A stretch of DNA of 64,000 nucleotides from Granulicella aggregans (GTDB taxonomy: Bacteria > Acidobacteriota > Terriglobia > Terriglobales > Acidobacteriaceae), in assembly GCF_025685565.1 (NCBI RefSeq), contig NZ_JAGSYE010000001.1, positions 2,046,001 to 2,110,000 on the forward strand, written 5' to 3'. This document shows, piece after piece, positions 8,882 through 18,223 of the stretch. Both the position numbers and the translations under genes were made by a program. The notes under the pieces were generated by a model. It saw only the letters and a program-made list of their open reading frames with translations. It did not search any database and had not been told where the DNA came from. The stretch's first letter is position 1. Each line of letters begins with the position of its first letter.

Positions 8882-11800
8882 CTACTTCGGTGCGGTTGTG
8901 AAGCTGACCGGTGTCGTTACGGTTCCATTATTGTTGAAGGAGAAGAGCAGGAAGTAGTAGGTTGTGGCCGGCTTTAGACCAGTGAAGGTGTAGGTCGGGT
9001 TGGTGATGAGGTTGTTGTCATACGGCGTGGTACCGCTGCCGTAGCCCTGAGTCAATCCGTAGCTGACCCCATTATGGGCATTCTGCGTAACATTCCAGGA
9101 TACCACAATAGTTGTAGAGGTCGCAGAAAAAGTTGGTTTGACGATCGCGAGCTGTGAAGATAGGGTCACTATCTTCACGCCCGAGATCGTTGGGGACTGA
9201 ACACTGGTTGCGCGCACACCAGCCTGCGTGCCGCTTGCAGGCATCGTTAGAACGCCATCCGCCGAGATCGTGCCAGCGGTCGTCGTCCAGTTGACGGCAG
9301 AGGAGTAGTTGCCCGTACCGGTTACGGCAGCGGTGCAGGTTACGGTTGCGTTGGGAAGCGCGGACGATGCACTGCAGGTGACCTTGACCTGAGTGACCGA
9401 GGCCGCCGCAGTGATGGCTACATTAGCCACCGCGCTCTTGGTTGGGTCCTGCGCGCTGTTGACCGAGACGGTGACCGAGCTACCCGTGGTGGGCACCGTC
9501 AGTACACCGGCCTGGCTGATGCTGCCTGCGGAGGCCGACCAGGTCACTGCGGAGGAGTAGTTGCCTACGCCTATCGCGGACGAGGTGCAGGTAATCGTGC
9601 TGCCGGCGACAGCCGAAGCAGGGCAGATCACGCCTACGCTGGAGACGGCGCCGCTGAGGGCAATCGTAGCCGCCGCAGACTTGGTTGGGTCCTGCGTGCT
9701 GGTTACGGTCACGGTGACCGAAGACCCGGTGGTGGGAGCCGTCAGAACACCCGCCGGTGTGATGCTGCCAGCGGAGGTTGACCAAGTAACTGCGGAGGAG
9801 TAGCTGCCCAGGCCTATCGCAGAAGAGGTGCAGGTAGCAGTGCTGCCAGCAGTGATCGAAGTTGGGCAAATGACACCCACGCTCGATACGACACCAGTCA
9901 GCGTGATGGTTGTGGACGCGGACTTGGTCGTGTCTTGAGTGCTGGTCGCGGTTACTGTGACCGAGCTGCCCGAAGACGGAGCCGTCAGCACGCCGCCGGC
10001 GGTGATGCTGCCAGCTGAGGTTGACCACGTCACACCGGACGAATAGCTGCCCGTGCCTGTCACCGTGGCGGCGCAGGTTGTGGTGCCGCTAAGCGCCAGG
10101 CTCGACGCACCGCAACTTGTCGTGACTGCAGTGATCGTCGTCGAGGCAGCCGTGGTGGCCGTGATCGTCTTCGAGACGGTCTGGTTGTTGACGAACGAGT
10201 AGATCACCAGGGTGTAGGTGGTTGAGGGCTGCAGTCCGGTCAGCGAGTAGCTCGGCGTCGCAGTCAGGTTGGTGTCATAAGGAGTGGTGCTGCCGAGTGC
10301 CGCTGTGGCCCCGTAGGTGACTCCGCTATGTGCCAGCGTGTTGACCGTCCAGCCAACCGTTATGGAGGTGCCTGTGGTTGAAGTGACAGGATTGCTGATT
10401 ACGAGAGGTGCGCTGATGGTGATCGTGCTCGACGCGGATTGGGTGCTGTCCTGAGCGCTGGTCGCGGTAATCGTTGCCGACGTGCCGCTTGCAGGCGCGG
10501 TGAAGACTCCGCCCGAGGTGATCGTGCCGGCCGAGGCCGTCCAGTTCACAGCCGAGGAGTAGCTACCGGTTCCGGTCACAGCCGCTCCGCAGGTCGTTGC
10601 CCCGCTCGGCGCCAGTGTGCTCGTCGCGCAGGTCACCGTAAGCCCGGTGATCGTGCTGGACGGGGTTACTGCAATCGTGGCAGTCGCAGACTTGGTGGTG
10701 TCCTGCGTGCTGGTGGCCTTCACCGTGACCGAGGTTCCGGTCGTCGGTGCGGTCAACACGCCGGCAGCACTGATGGTGCCAGCCGAGGTCGACCAGGTGA
10801 CAGCAGAGGAATAGTTACCCGTTCCGGTAACAGCCGGTGTGCAGGCTACCGTTGAGCCAGCCGTAACATTGCTGGATGCGCAGGCGACGGATAGGGCGGT
10901 GATGGTGGACTGTCCGGTGAGCGAGATCGTGATCGAAGCCGACTTCGTAGCATCCTGCACGCTGGTCGCCTTCACGGTCACCGAGGTGCCGGTCGACGGA
11001 GGCGTAAGCAGACCCGTGGTGCTGATGCTTCCGGCCGAGGCCGACCAGTTTACCGAGGAGGAGTAACCGCCAGTTCCGGATACCGTTGCCGTGCAGCCAA
11101 CCGTTCCACCGATGGTGAGGCCGAGGAGTGAGGGGCAGGCTACCGAAACTCCGGTGACCGTGCTCGACGTGCTGGCCGTGGTTACGGCGTACGTCGCCTC
11201 CACAGTCTGGTTGTTGATGAACGAGTACACCACCATGTAGTAAGTGGTAGCCGGTGTCAGGCCGGTCAGAGTAATGCTTGGTGAGGTTGACGTCGCTGGG
11301 TTATAAGGAGTGCTCGAGCCCAGTGTCGGAGTTGCGCCGTAGGTGATGCCACTGTACGCAACCATGTTCAATGGCCAGGAGACCGTAACGGAGTTGGTCG
11401 TTACCGTGCTCGAGGGCGTCCCCATGATCAAGACCGGAGACAGTGTAAGGGTGACGGTAGCGGACTTGGTTGGATCCTGCGTGCTGGTCGCCTTTACGGT
11501 CATGGTGGTGCCCGTTGTCGGCGCGGTGAGCGTGCCATTGCTGGTAATGCTGCCCGCCGATGCCGTCCAGGTGAAAGCCGAGGAGAAGCTTCCCGTTCCG
11601 TTGACTGTGGCGGTGCAGGTGGTCGTGGCGCCCTGATTGATTGCAGTCGATGCGCAGGTTGCCGTTACTCCAGTGATGCTGCTGTTCGCGATCGATATCG
11701 CGAACGTAGCCTTCTTGGTGGTGTCCTGGACCGAGGTGGCAGTGATGGTTGCCTTGCCGCTCGCAGGAATAGTGGAAGGCGTGCTGTAGTTGCCGTTGCT

Positions 11801-11950
11801 GTCGATCGTGCCGTTGTCCGCCGACCAGGTGATACCGCTGTTGTACTTGCCCTGTCCGACGACATTCGCGGTGCAGGTGGTTGTCGTGCCCGGGGAGAGC
11901 GACGCGTTCGCGCAACTTGCCGTGATGCTGTTGATGAGAATCGGTACAAC
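8882..11950 (-). repeat. nine Ig-like and three Fn3-like coding repeats
   Basis: Reading from the N-terminal side, the order is Ig2, Fn3, Ig3, Fn3, Ig4, Fn3. Ig units share the pattern C-x(14-16)-C, GTGxYSSxVxW, SAGxI, GVLTAPxxG, VTVKATSTQDxTKSA. Fn3-like units share HSGVTYG, TTPYD and LxPxTTYxxxxxSF. DNA identity between units is high but codons vary, which points to old duplications plus partial homogenisation. This is protein-coding repetition, not a CRISPR array. Confidence 0.85.
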
Positions 11951-14323
11951 CGGAGCGGCAACACTCACGACCGTCATCGAGTAAGGTGGCAGGGAGAGCG
12001 TCGAGCTTGCGGTTAGGGTCTGCGACGTCGAAGTGATCGCCACATTCTGCGCGGTTTCGTTATTTGCACCGGGGGTCGACGCGGTCAGCGTGCTGATCGT
12101 TGCCGCTCCCAACGGAGTGTTCAGGCCGGCAAAGTTGATCGGCAGGGCGGTGCTGCGGCTCAGGTTGAACAGGATGACGTTCAGCGTGTTGCCGTCAGTG
12201 AAGGCGAAGGTCTGGAGGTAGTGTGCCCCCGCAAAGCTGAAGTCGTCGTTTGTGGTGTAAGCCTGGTTCCACGTCGGATTGGCTCCCGTCTGCGACGTTA
12301 CCAGCATCGTGGGCAGAATGGCGGTGTTCTCGAGTTGCTCGGACAGGAAGGTCGGTCTGACCCGGTTGGTCGGTCCGCCCATGTCGATGACTCCACCCCA
12401 GATCGGCGACTGCGTCGCGTTCGACCCGCCGGAGCCGACGAACGGAGCGCTTGGGCCTGCCAGAGCAAAGAAGTTCTGATCGGTAACCCCGAGGTCCCGG
12501 AGAATGGTCAGCTGGTTGAGAGCCGTGGAGATTCCAGCGCCTACGCCAGCTACGGTGCTCGTCACGAAATCCTGCGAGGCGGTGCCCTGAATGGTACCCA
12601 TGTTCTCTTCGTAGATCGCGACTCGGGCCGGTGGATTGGCTGCTGCGGCCAGGACCGCGGTCTGGTTTATGATCCCGCCGACCGTGGTGACCCCCATTTC
12701 GGGCTCAGCGAACATCGGGCCGTAGATCGCTTCGGTTGACGAGACGTCATCGAGAATGCCGTAGTTGTATGCGGCGATAGTTACCGTGTCATAGTTGGTG
12801 CTCGTGGAAAGTGCCTGCTGTGTCCACGAGGGGTTCGCCTCAAATCCGTCCTGGATCAGATCGAACGCTTTCGCCGAGTAGGACGGGGATGACTTGGCCG
12901 TCGTAAAGATGACGCCTGCACGCTTGCCGTAAGACAGTGGGTCGGTCATGCTGGCACCCGGGTTGGAGGTGTTCCAGACTTCGTTTCCAAACTCGAGATG
13001 GATCTTGGGAAATACGGTAGTCCACGGGGCCGTCTGTCCCAGGGCTGCGCGACGCGCTCCGTAGGTCGTGGAAGTCGATCCGCCGAAGTAGTCCATCACG
13101 TTCAGCATCTCTTGCGTGGTCATGCCGGTGGGCATTGTAAACCACGGTTCGGCTCCGATTGTCTGGCAGAGGACCAGGTAGTCGTGCAGACTGAGCGGGA
13201 TATCGTCACTCTCGGAGTTGTGGTTGCTGTATCCCGCCCGTTGACGGGCAAAGTCAGGCTGAATCAGGTTGTCGAAGGTGCTGCCCCAGTTTGTGCCGGA
13301 GTCCATGAACCGCAGAATGCCGGGCTTGAGCTTCTGTAGGGTAGCGACAACCTCGTCACGATAGACGGTGGGGTTGTTTGCGCCTGCAGCCGCCGTGAGG
13401 GCCACGTCGTCAATCAGCATGGAGCTGCCCGCAAGGTAAAACTTCAGAGCGATGGTCCCGGGGACATCAACGTCCTTCGCGGTAAACGTGTATTGGTAAT
13501 CCTGCCAGGATGTGGTCAGTGTCACTACCTGGTCGAAGAAGGTGACACCAGGACGGCTCAGGTTAACCTCCACCTTGTTGCTCCCGCCGGTTCCCTTGGC
13601 GCGGAAGGTAATGGTGTAGGTTCCATTCATCTGCAGATAGGACACGCCATTGGTGCTGTCCATGTAGCTTGTAACCGAAGCCTGGTCCGTAGCGCCCTGG
13701 GTCACACGCAGCGCCTGCTTGCCCGGGGTGTTTGGGGAAAGATCAGAGAACTCTGTGGTGAAGGTCGTTCCTGCAGTTCCCTGCGGCCACCAGCCTGCGG
13801 CTGCGTTGCCGGGAACGGACATGCGTACAACGACATAATCGCCCACCGCGGGTTGCGTGCCGAGGGCGGGGAAGGTGATCGTCACACCCGTAGCGCCGAT
13901 TACTGCGGCGGTGCTGCTCTTGACGGTCGTCGTCTGGCCCGTAGCCGCGCCGACAATAAACTCAGCTTGTGCGTTTGCCAGGAAATTCGCTGGCCAATAG
14001 GTATAGAGGTTGTCGTCAGTGCAGGTGGTCGCAGTGACGTACTCGCAGTGGAGGATCGACTGCCAGATTTCCCCTTCAAAGCCTGGGTTGCGGAACGCAA
14101 GGTTCCGCATGAACTGGCCGGAATCATAAAAGTTCTGATTGCCAAGTACCAATCCGATGCGTTTTGCCGTCTTAAGGCTCGGGGTGTCGGTGATGTTGAT
14201 CGTCGTCGGAGTCGAAGCGGATTGCCCGAATGAGGACGCTATGGAGCAAAGAGCAAACAGCGCAATCGCTATAGAACGACCGAACATAGTGAATGTGTTT
14301 TGCTTGAGTCCTGAAATCTGCAT
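8882..14323 (-). CDS. giant secreted glycosidase with nine Ig-like and three Fn3-like modules
   Basis: About 1,813 residues. The chosen ATG at 14323 follows a CGGAG about ten bases upstream; an alternative ATG at 14287 would begin directly at the signal peptide (RSIAIALFALCSIASSFGQ). Residues to about 780 repeat the layout of the neighbouring 812-residue paralogue, with LEFGNEVW (Glu448) and IYEENMG (Glu572), again 124 residues apart. The C-terminal 1,000 residues are Ser/Thr/Gly-rich Ig-like repeats of about 80 residues, each with a conserved Cys pair, interrupted by three Fn3-like modules. It is probably surface-exposed or released and attacks or binds polysaccharide. The open frame continues upstream to 14707 but has no signal and non-coding composition. 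Confidence 0.75.
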   Translation of the reverse strand: MQISGLKQNTFTMFGRSIAIALFALCSIASSFGQSASTPTTINITDTPSLKTAKRIGLVLGNQNFYDSGQFMRNLAFRNPGFEGEIWQSILHCEYVTATTCTDDNLYTYWPANFLANAQAEFIVGAATGQTTTVKSSTAAVIGATGVTITFPALGTQPAVGDYVVVRMSVPGNAAAGWWPQGTAGTTFTTEFSDLSPNTPGKQALRVTQGATDQASVTSYMDSTNGVSYLQMNGTYTITFRAKGTGGSNKVEVNLSRPGVTFFDQVVTLTTSWQDYQYTFTAKDVDVPGTIALKFYLAGSSMLIDDVALTAAAGANNPTVYRDEVVATLQKLKPGILRFMDSGTNWGSTFDNLIQPDFARQRAGYSNHNSESDDIPLSLHDYLVLCQTIGAEPWFTMPTGMTTQEMLNVMDYFGGSTSTTYGARRAALGQTAPWTTVFPKIHLEFGNEVWNTSNPGASMTDPLSYGKRAGVIFTTAKSSPSYSAKAFDLIQDGFEANPSWTQQALSTSTNYDTVTIAAYNYGILDDVSSTEAIYGPMFAEPEMGVTTVGGIINQTAVLAAAANPPARVAIYEENMGTIQGTASQDFVTSTVAGVGAGISTALNQLTILRDLGVTDQNFFALAGPSAPFVGSGGSNATQSPIWGGVIDMGGPTNRVRPTFLSEQLENTAILPTMLVTSQTGANPTWNQAYTTNDDFSFAGAHYLQTFAFTDGNTLNVILFNLSRSTALPINFAGLNTPLGAATISTLTASTPGANNETAQNVAITSTSQTLTASSTLSLPPYSMTVVSVAAPVVPILINSITASCANASLSPGTTTTCTANVVGQGKYNSGITWSADNGTIDSNGNYSTPSTIPASGKATITATSVQDTTKKATFAISIANSSITGVTATCASTAINQGATTTCTATVNGTGSFSSAFTWTASAGSITSNGTLTAPTTGTTMTVKATSTQDPTKSATVTLTLSPVLIMGTPSSTVTTNSVTVSWPLNMVAYSGITYGATPTLGSSTPYNPATSTSPSITLTGLTPATTYYMVVYSFINNQTVEATYAVTTASTSSTVTGVSVACPSLLGLTIGGTVGCTATVSGTGGYSSSVNWSASAGSISTTGLLTPPSTGTSVTVKATSVQDATKSASITISLTGQSTITALSVACASSNVTAGSTVACTPAVTGTGNYSSAVTWSTSAGTISAAGVLTAPTTGTSVTVKATSTQDTTKSATATIAVTPSSTITGLTVTCATSTLAPSGATTCGAAVTGTGSYSSAVNWTASAGTITSGGVFTAPASGTSATITATSAQDSTQSASSTITISAPLVISNPVTSTTGTSITVGWTVNTLAHSGVTYGATAALGSTTPYDTNLTATPSYSLTGLQPSTTYTLVIYSFVNNQTVSKTITATTAASTTITAVTTSCGASSLALSGTTTCAATVTGTGSYSSGVTWSTSAGSITAGGVLTAPSSGSSVTVTATSTQDTTKSASTTITLTGVVSSVGVICPTSITAGSTATCTSSAIGLGSYSSAVTWSTSAGSITPAGVLTAPTTGSSVTVTVTSTQDPTKSAAATIALSGAVSSVGVICPASAVAGSTITCTSSAIGVGNYSSAVTWSASAGSISQAGVLTVPTTGSSVTVSVNSAQDPTKSAVANVAITAAASVTQVKVTCSASSALPNATVTCTAAVTGTGNYSSAVNWTTTAGTISADGVLTMPASGTQAGVRATSVQSPTISGVKIVTLSSQLAIVKPTFSATSTTIVVSWNVTQNAHNGVSYGLTQGYGSGTTPYDNNLITNPTYTFTGLKPATTYYFLLFSFNNNGTVTTPVSFTTAPK

Positions 14324-15131
14324 GGGGGAGGGCTCCGTAAAAAAGTTAGTTAAGGCAGCGGATACATACTTCAGTGCTGAAAGTCCGGATGTTGAACCGG
14401 ATACATTCACGCATGACGGAAAGTGGGGGCCTGCAATTCGGGACCTTGTTCGTCCTCTAAGCGAAATGCTATTTCGGGATCTCGCCGGAGAGAATGGCCG
14501 AATAGGAGTATCAAGTCCTACGAATGTGTTAGCTCTTTGTGGTTGATCTCTCAACGCGAAGCTCCTGTGTAGTGTCAGTTCTCTGGCCGTGGACGAAATT
14601 GAAAGATCTCTTTCACACTTCGGGAGAAGGGGCTTGGTATCGGTATCGCACTGCGATCTCGTTGGGCCCGGATTCAAGTTCGGCCAAGCCCTCGAAGTCA
14701 CACACATAGCCAGTGCTTCCGGAGGAGGCTCACGTTCTAGGAGATGTCTGATTTAGTTATCAACTACAAGGCTAGAGGCGAAGGACCACTTCCACAATAG
14801 GAATTAAATTCCCGATTATTGAATTTTTGGGTCATGTAACACGCGATGACAAGCCTTAGCTCAATGTTTACATTGATTTAATGAGCATCTTCCATTTTGG
14901 TGCTGGGCGCGGGATACGGGCAAACAGGGGAGGTTCAAGCGACTGGTTTGGCCTCTGTATCGGCCCATAATTAACGAAGCATGATCTCGGTCGCGCAGTG
15001 TTTGGGCACACCAAAGTACCCCTCGTTTCCCGGGCTGGGGCACAGCAAGCGCAACTCGACCGTAATCCTTCGTTGAGGGGCGGCGCGACTCAACAAAGCA
15101 ACCATCTTCGATGGCTATACGCCATAGCACT
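14324..15131. other. 808-bp stretch without a convincing gene
   Basis: Upstream region of the giant glycosidase gene. It includes an AT-rich stretch (about 14740-14880) with a short palindrome GGAATTAAATTCC at 14800-14812. A 89-codon minus-strand frame (14861-15130) has no ribosome site and no protein-like composition. A promoter for the giant gene probably lies here but no clear -35/-10 pair could be fixed. Confidence 0.5.
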
Positions 15132-15533
15132 TCAGTGCAGGCGATCAGGAATGACGCCGTACTGAATCAGCAACTCGAACGGAACGATGCGCAGCGTATT
15201 CTCATGCGTCGCTTCGAGCACAACCGGGCATGCCGCTCCCGCCTGCTGCACCTGTAGCCAGCGCGCTGCACACACGCACCAGCGATCCCCGGGCTTGAGA
15301 CCAGGGAATCCGTAAGCCGGCATAGGAGTCGACAGATCGTTGCCCAGCGCCTTCGAAGCTGCGAGGAACTTCGCGTCCACAACGCAACAGATCGTGTGGA
15401 CGCCAAGATCGTCCGGGCCAGTCTCGCAACAACCGGTACGATAGAAGCCCGTCATCGGCTCGCAGCCGCAGGTCGCCAGAGGTTGACCGAGAACGTTCTT
15501 CCCCGGGGCTTTGATGGGCTCGCTGATGGCCAT
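15132..15533 (-). CDS. DUF2237 family protein
   Basis: A 133-residue cytoplasmic protein matching DUF2237. It begins NVLGQPLATC, then MTGFYRTGCCETGPDDLGVHT, and contains GNDLSTPMPAYGFPGLKPGDRWCVCAARW and VVLEATHE, all strongly conserved in this family. Several invariant Cys residues (the CC pair, CVC) suggest metal or redox chemistry, but no function is established. The start is supported by GAGGAG seven bases upstream. It stands alone, followed by the ABC-F gene on the same strand after about 60 bp. Confidence 0.85.
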   Translation of the reverse strand: MAISEPIKAPGKNVLGQPLATCGCEPMTGFYRTGCCETGPDDLGVHTICCVVDAKFLAASKALGNDLSTPMPAYGFPGLKPGDRWCVCAARWLQVQQAGAACPVVLEATHENTLRIVPFELLIQYGVIPDRLH

Positions 15534-15593
15534 GGAACTCCTCTTACTTATTGCACCTCCACAATCAACCGGGAGGGTGTCGCAGTCAAGTTC

Positions 15594-17231
15594 CTACTTC
15601 GAGGCCATCGCAAGCTGCTGCTGATACTCCTCGTACGGCCCCTTGTGGTCGGTAATACGGAAGTCGGTCGGACCGCCCTCGAAGTGCCAGATACGTGTGC
15701 CGGCCTCTTCGATCAGGTCCTGGTCATGCGTCACCAGGAAGACCGTTCCCTCGTACTTCTGAATCGCCTGGTTCAGAGCATTGATGCTCTCGAGATCAAG
15801 GTGGTTCGTGGGTTCGTCCAGTACCAGCACGTTCGGCTTCTGCAGCATGATCTTGCAGAACAGCAGCCTCGCAGCCTCGCCTCCGGAGAGCGCATCGGTC
15901 TTCTTCAAACCCTCTTCGCCCTTGAACAACATCTGCCCAAGAATGCCGCGAATGTCTTCCTTCGTCGCTTGAGGATCGAACTGGTGCAGCCAATCCGATG
16001 CCGTCATGCCCAGTTGGATCGATCCCTTGTGGTCCTGCGCGAAGTAGCCGATCTGCGCCTCATGGCCCCACTTCACCATGCCTGAATCGATCGAGACGTC
16101 CGTCTCGTCGACGCCCGGGCCATTCGCCAGCAGAGCCTTCAAGAGCGTCGTCTTGCCCTGGCCGTTGCGGCCCATCAGGATCACCTTATCTCCGCGCGTG
16201 ATCGCAGCGGAGAAGTTGTTGATGACGTGCTCGACCCGGCCGTCCTTCTGCTCGTAGCTCTTGTTCACGTTCTCGAACTCGAGAACGTTCTTGCCGGAAG
16301 GCCGCTCCATCTTGAACGAGATGAAGGGACGCGCGATGTTCGACCGTGCCAGCTCGCTGGTCGCGAGCCGCTCGACTTCCTTCTTACGCGAGTTCACCTG
16401 GCTCGAACGTGTACCGGCGGAGAATCGAGCGATGAAGTCGTTCAACTGCGCGATCTTCTTCTCGCGCTGCTCGTTCTGCGATTCGATGCGAGTGCGGACA
16501 CTGGTCTTCTGGAAGACCATGTCGTCATAGCCGCCGTTGTAGGTGATGATCGTCTCGTAGTCGATGTCGGCGATGTGCGTACACACGTTGTTCAGAAAGT
16601 GGCGATCATGCGAGATCGTGATCACGGTGCCGTTGTACCGGATCAGGAAGTCCTGCAGCCAGTGGATCGACTCAAGGTCGAGATAGTTTGTCGGTTCGTC
16701 CAGCAGCAGCGCCTGCGGATTGCCGAAGAGCGCCTGCGCCAACAGCACGCGCACCTTCTGGCCGCCCTGCAGCTCCGACATCTTGCGCTCATGCAGCTCA
16801 TCGGGGATGTCGAGCCCCTGCAGAAGGACAGCGGCGTTCGCTTCGGCCTCGTAGCCATCTTCATCGCCGACGATACCCTCGAGCTCGCCTAGCCGCGATC
16901 CGTCCTCATCCGTCATCTCGGCCTTGTTGTAGATGATCTCGCGCTCTTCAAGCGCCGCCCACAGAGCCTTGTTGCCCATGATGACCGTATCGATGACGCG
17001 GTAAGCGTCGAACTCATACTGGTTCTGCTTCAGGACGCCGATCTTGCGAGGCCGCACGACCGTGCCCTTCTGCGGGTCGATCTCGCCCGTGAGGCACTTC
17101 ATAAAGGTGGACTTGCCCGCGCCGTTCGGCCCGGTCAGGCCGTAGCGTCGTCCGGTCGTAAAAGTGACGGAGACATCCTCGAAGAGCAGCTTCGAGCCGT
17201 AGCGCATGGTGACATTTGAGACAGAGATCAT
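15594..17231 (-). CDS. ybiT: ABC-F family ATPase, YbiT type
   Basis: 545 residues with two ABC ATPase domains and no membrane segments, so it is a ribosome-associated ABC-F protein rather than a transporter. Walker A motifs are GPNGAGKST (34-42) and GRNGQGKTT. Signatures are LQGGQ, a variant in domain 1, and LSGGE in domain 2. Walker B motifs are LLLDEPTNYLD and LVLDEPTNHLD. The start ISVSNVTMRYGSKLLFEDV closely follows E. coli YbiT. The frame stays open upstream to 17534, but AGGAA six bases before the ATG at 17231 decides the start. YbiT-like factors act at the ribosomal E site; the exact role here is inferred. Confidence 0.88.
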   Translation of the reverse strand: MISVSNVTMRYGSKLLFEDVSVTFTTGRRYGLTGPNGAGKSTFMKCLTGEIDPQKGTVVRPRKIGVLKQNQYEFDAYRVIDTVIMGNKALWAALEEREIIYNKAEMTDEDGSRLGELEGIVGDEDGYEAEANAAVLLQGLDIPDELHERKMSELQGGQKVRVLLAQALFGNPQALLLDEPTNYLDLESIHWLQDFLIRYNGTVITISHDRHFLNNVCTHIADIDYETIITYNGGYDDMVFQKTSVRTRIESQNEQREKKIAQLNDFIARFSAGTRSSQVNSRKKEVERLATSELARSNIARPFISFKMERPSGKNVLEFENVNKSYEQKDGRVEHVINNFSAAITRGDKVILMGRNGQGKTTLLKALLANGPGVDETDVSIDSGMVKWGHEAQIGYFAQDHKGSIQLGMTASDWLHQFDPQATKEDIRGILGQMLFKGEEGLKKTDALSGGEAARLLFCKIMLQKPNVLVLDEPTNHLDLESINALNQAIQKYEGTVFLVTHDQDLIEEAGTRIWHFEGGPTDFRITDHKGPYEEYQQQLAMASK

Positions 17232-17487
17232 GGTTGTTCCTAAATTTCCTGGTTCAGAATTTGTGTTCAGAGTGTTGCAGAGAGATGTCGCGGCCGGGTG
17301 GCCTGATCCTAGTTTAACGGATTCGCGAGCTGCCGTTCGAGAAAAGAGTCGAAAAACGGCGCAGTGAACGCAGCATCTCGACAAAACAAGGCTTGAAACC
17401 CTCCGAAGTTCTAAGAAACTGTTTAGGAACCTCGCAGCTGGCTGATCTCCTGCTTCTCGAGGACGCAAGCCAAAGCAAAGACAAAGG

Positions 17488-17554
17488 CGAAATGCGGGGG
17501 GGGCTCTCCACTCCGCCGTGCGATACGACCGCACGGCTCCGGTCGAGATGACGA
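17488..17554. repeat. dispersed intergenic repeat, family A (GTCAT...CCCCGCATTT), long variant
   Basis: Read on the minus strand it starts GTCATCTCGACCGGAGCC and ends CCCCGCATTTCG, with an inner hairpin (CCGTGCG/CGCACGG). The ends match the copy at 58871-58930. It lies in the 380-bp gap between the ABC-F gene and the VIT1-like gene; nothing else was recognised there. Confidence 0.7.
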
Positions 17555-17612
17555 GTTTTTATACAGGTTCTAAGAAAACAGCCTAGATCCAAGTAAACTT
17601 CCTAGAACCCGC

Positions 17613-18125
17613 TCAAGACTGACCGATCAACACTCCCGCCGCAAAGACCAACCCGCCACCTACGATGACCTGCAGGCACGACAGCGCAAAGCTGGTCTTG
17701 AAGTACTTGTGACGGATCATCGCAATGACGATAAGTTCTGCCCCAACAACAACATAGGCCAGAGTCAAAGCGGTATGAACATTCCCAATCAGGAAGGGAA
17801 GTGTATGCAGGAAGCCGCCCAGGAAGGTCATGAATCCCGTGACCAGGCCACGAAAAACAGGATTGCCACGCCCTGTAAGTTCCCCGTCATCCGATAATCC
17901 TTCGGAGAAGGCCATCGAGATTCCCGCCCCAACCGCCGATGCCAGGCCGATCAGGAGGACCGTCCGTGAGTTGTGCGTGGCGAAGGCGGTTGCAAAGATC
18001 GGCGCGAGCGTGGACACCGATCCATCCATCAATCCTGCGAGGCCGGGTTGCACGATGCGGAGGACGAAACTCTTATCGTCACCGACGATCTCGGTAAGCT
18101 CATGGATGCCAGGGATATCAGACAT
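17613..18125 (-). CDS. VIT1/CCC1-like integral membrane protein
   Basis: 170 residues with about five hydrophobic helices. The N-terminal DDKSFVLRIVQPGLAGLMDGSVSTLAPIFA corresponds to the first helix of VIT1/CCC1-type iron/manganese carriers (GLxDGxxS followed by a small-residue helix), and GISMAFSEGLSDDGE resembles the SxxSE region of helix 2. Transport of Fe2+ or Mn2+ is the family function; the substrate here is not shown. The start at 18125 drops an 18-residue extension with no matching composition. It lies between the ABC-F gene and the helicase terminator on the same strand. Confidence 0.7.
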   Translation of the reverse strand: MSDIPGIHELTEIVGDDKSFVLRIVQPGLAGLMDGSVSTLAPIFATAFATHNSRTVLLIGLASAVGAGISMAFSEGLSDDGELTGRGNPVFRGLVTGFMTFLGGFLHTLPFLIGNVHTALTLAYVVVGAELIVIAMIRHKYFKTSFALSCLQVIVGGGLVFAAGVLIGQS

Positions 18126-18162
18126 AGCAGGAGTGTAAGTCCAAACCGTAGACCAAAAGGAA

Positions 18163-18196
18163 AAACCGCGTCGCCCCAATAAGGACGAAGCGGTTT
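18163..18196 (-). terminator. intrinsic terminator of the DEAD-box helicase gene
   Basis: Inverted repeat AAACCGC (18163-18169) and GCGGTTT (18190-18196), extended inside by TCG/CGA pairs, 27 bases past the helicase stop. On the minus strand the stem is followed by TTTTCC. Confidence 0.6.
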
Positions 18197-18223
18197 CTAT
18201 TGTGATCGGCTCTAGCCGGGATT

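Noticed and set aside
9130..11940. Regular repeats resembling a long repeat array
   Set aside because: Units are about 240 bp, in frame, and encode Ig-like domains; not a CRISPR array.
14861..15130. 89-codon minus-strand frame upstream of the giant glycosidase
   Set aside because: No ribosome site, poor composition and no recognisable domain.
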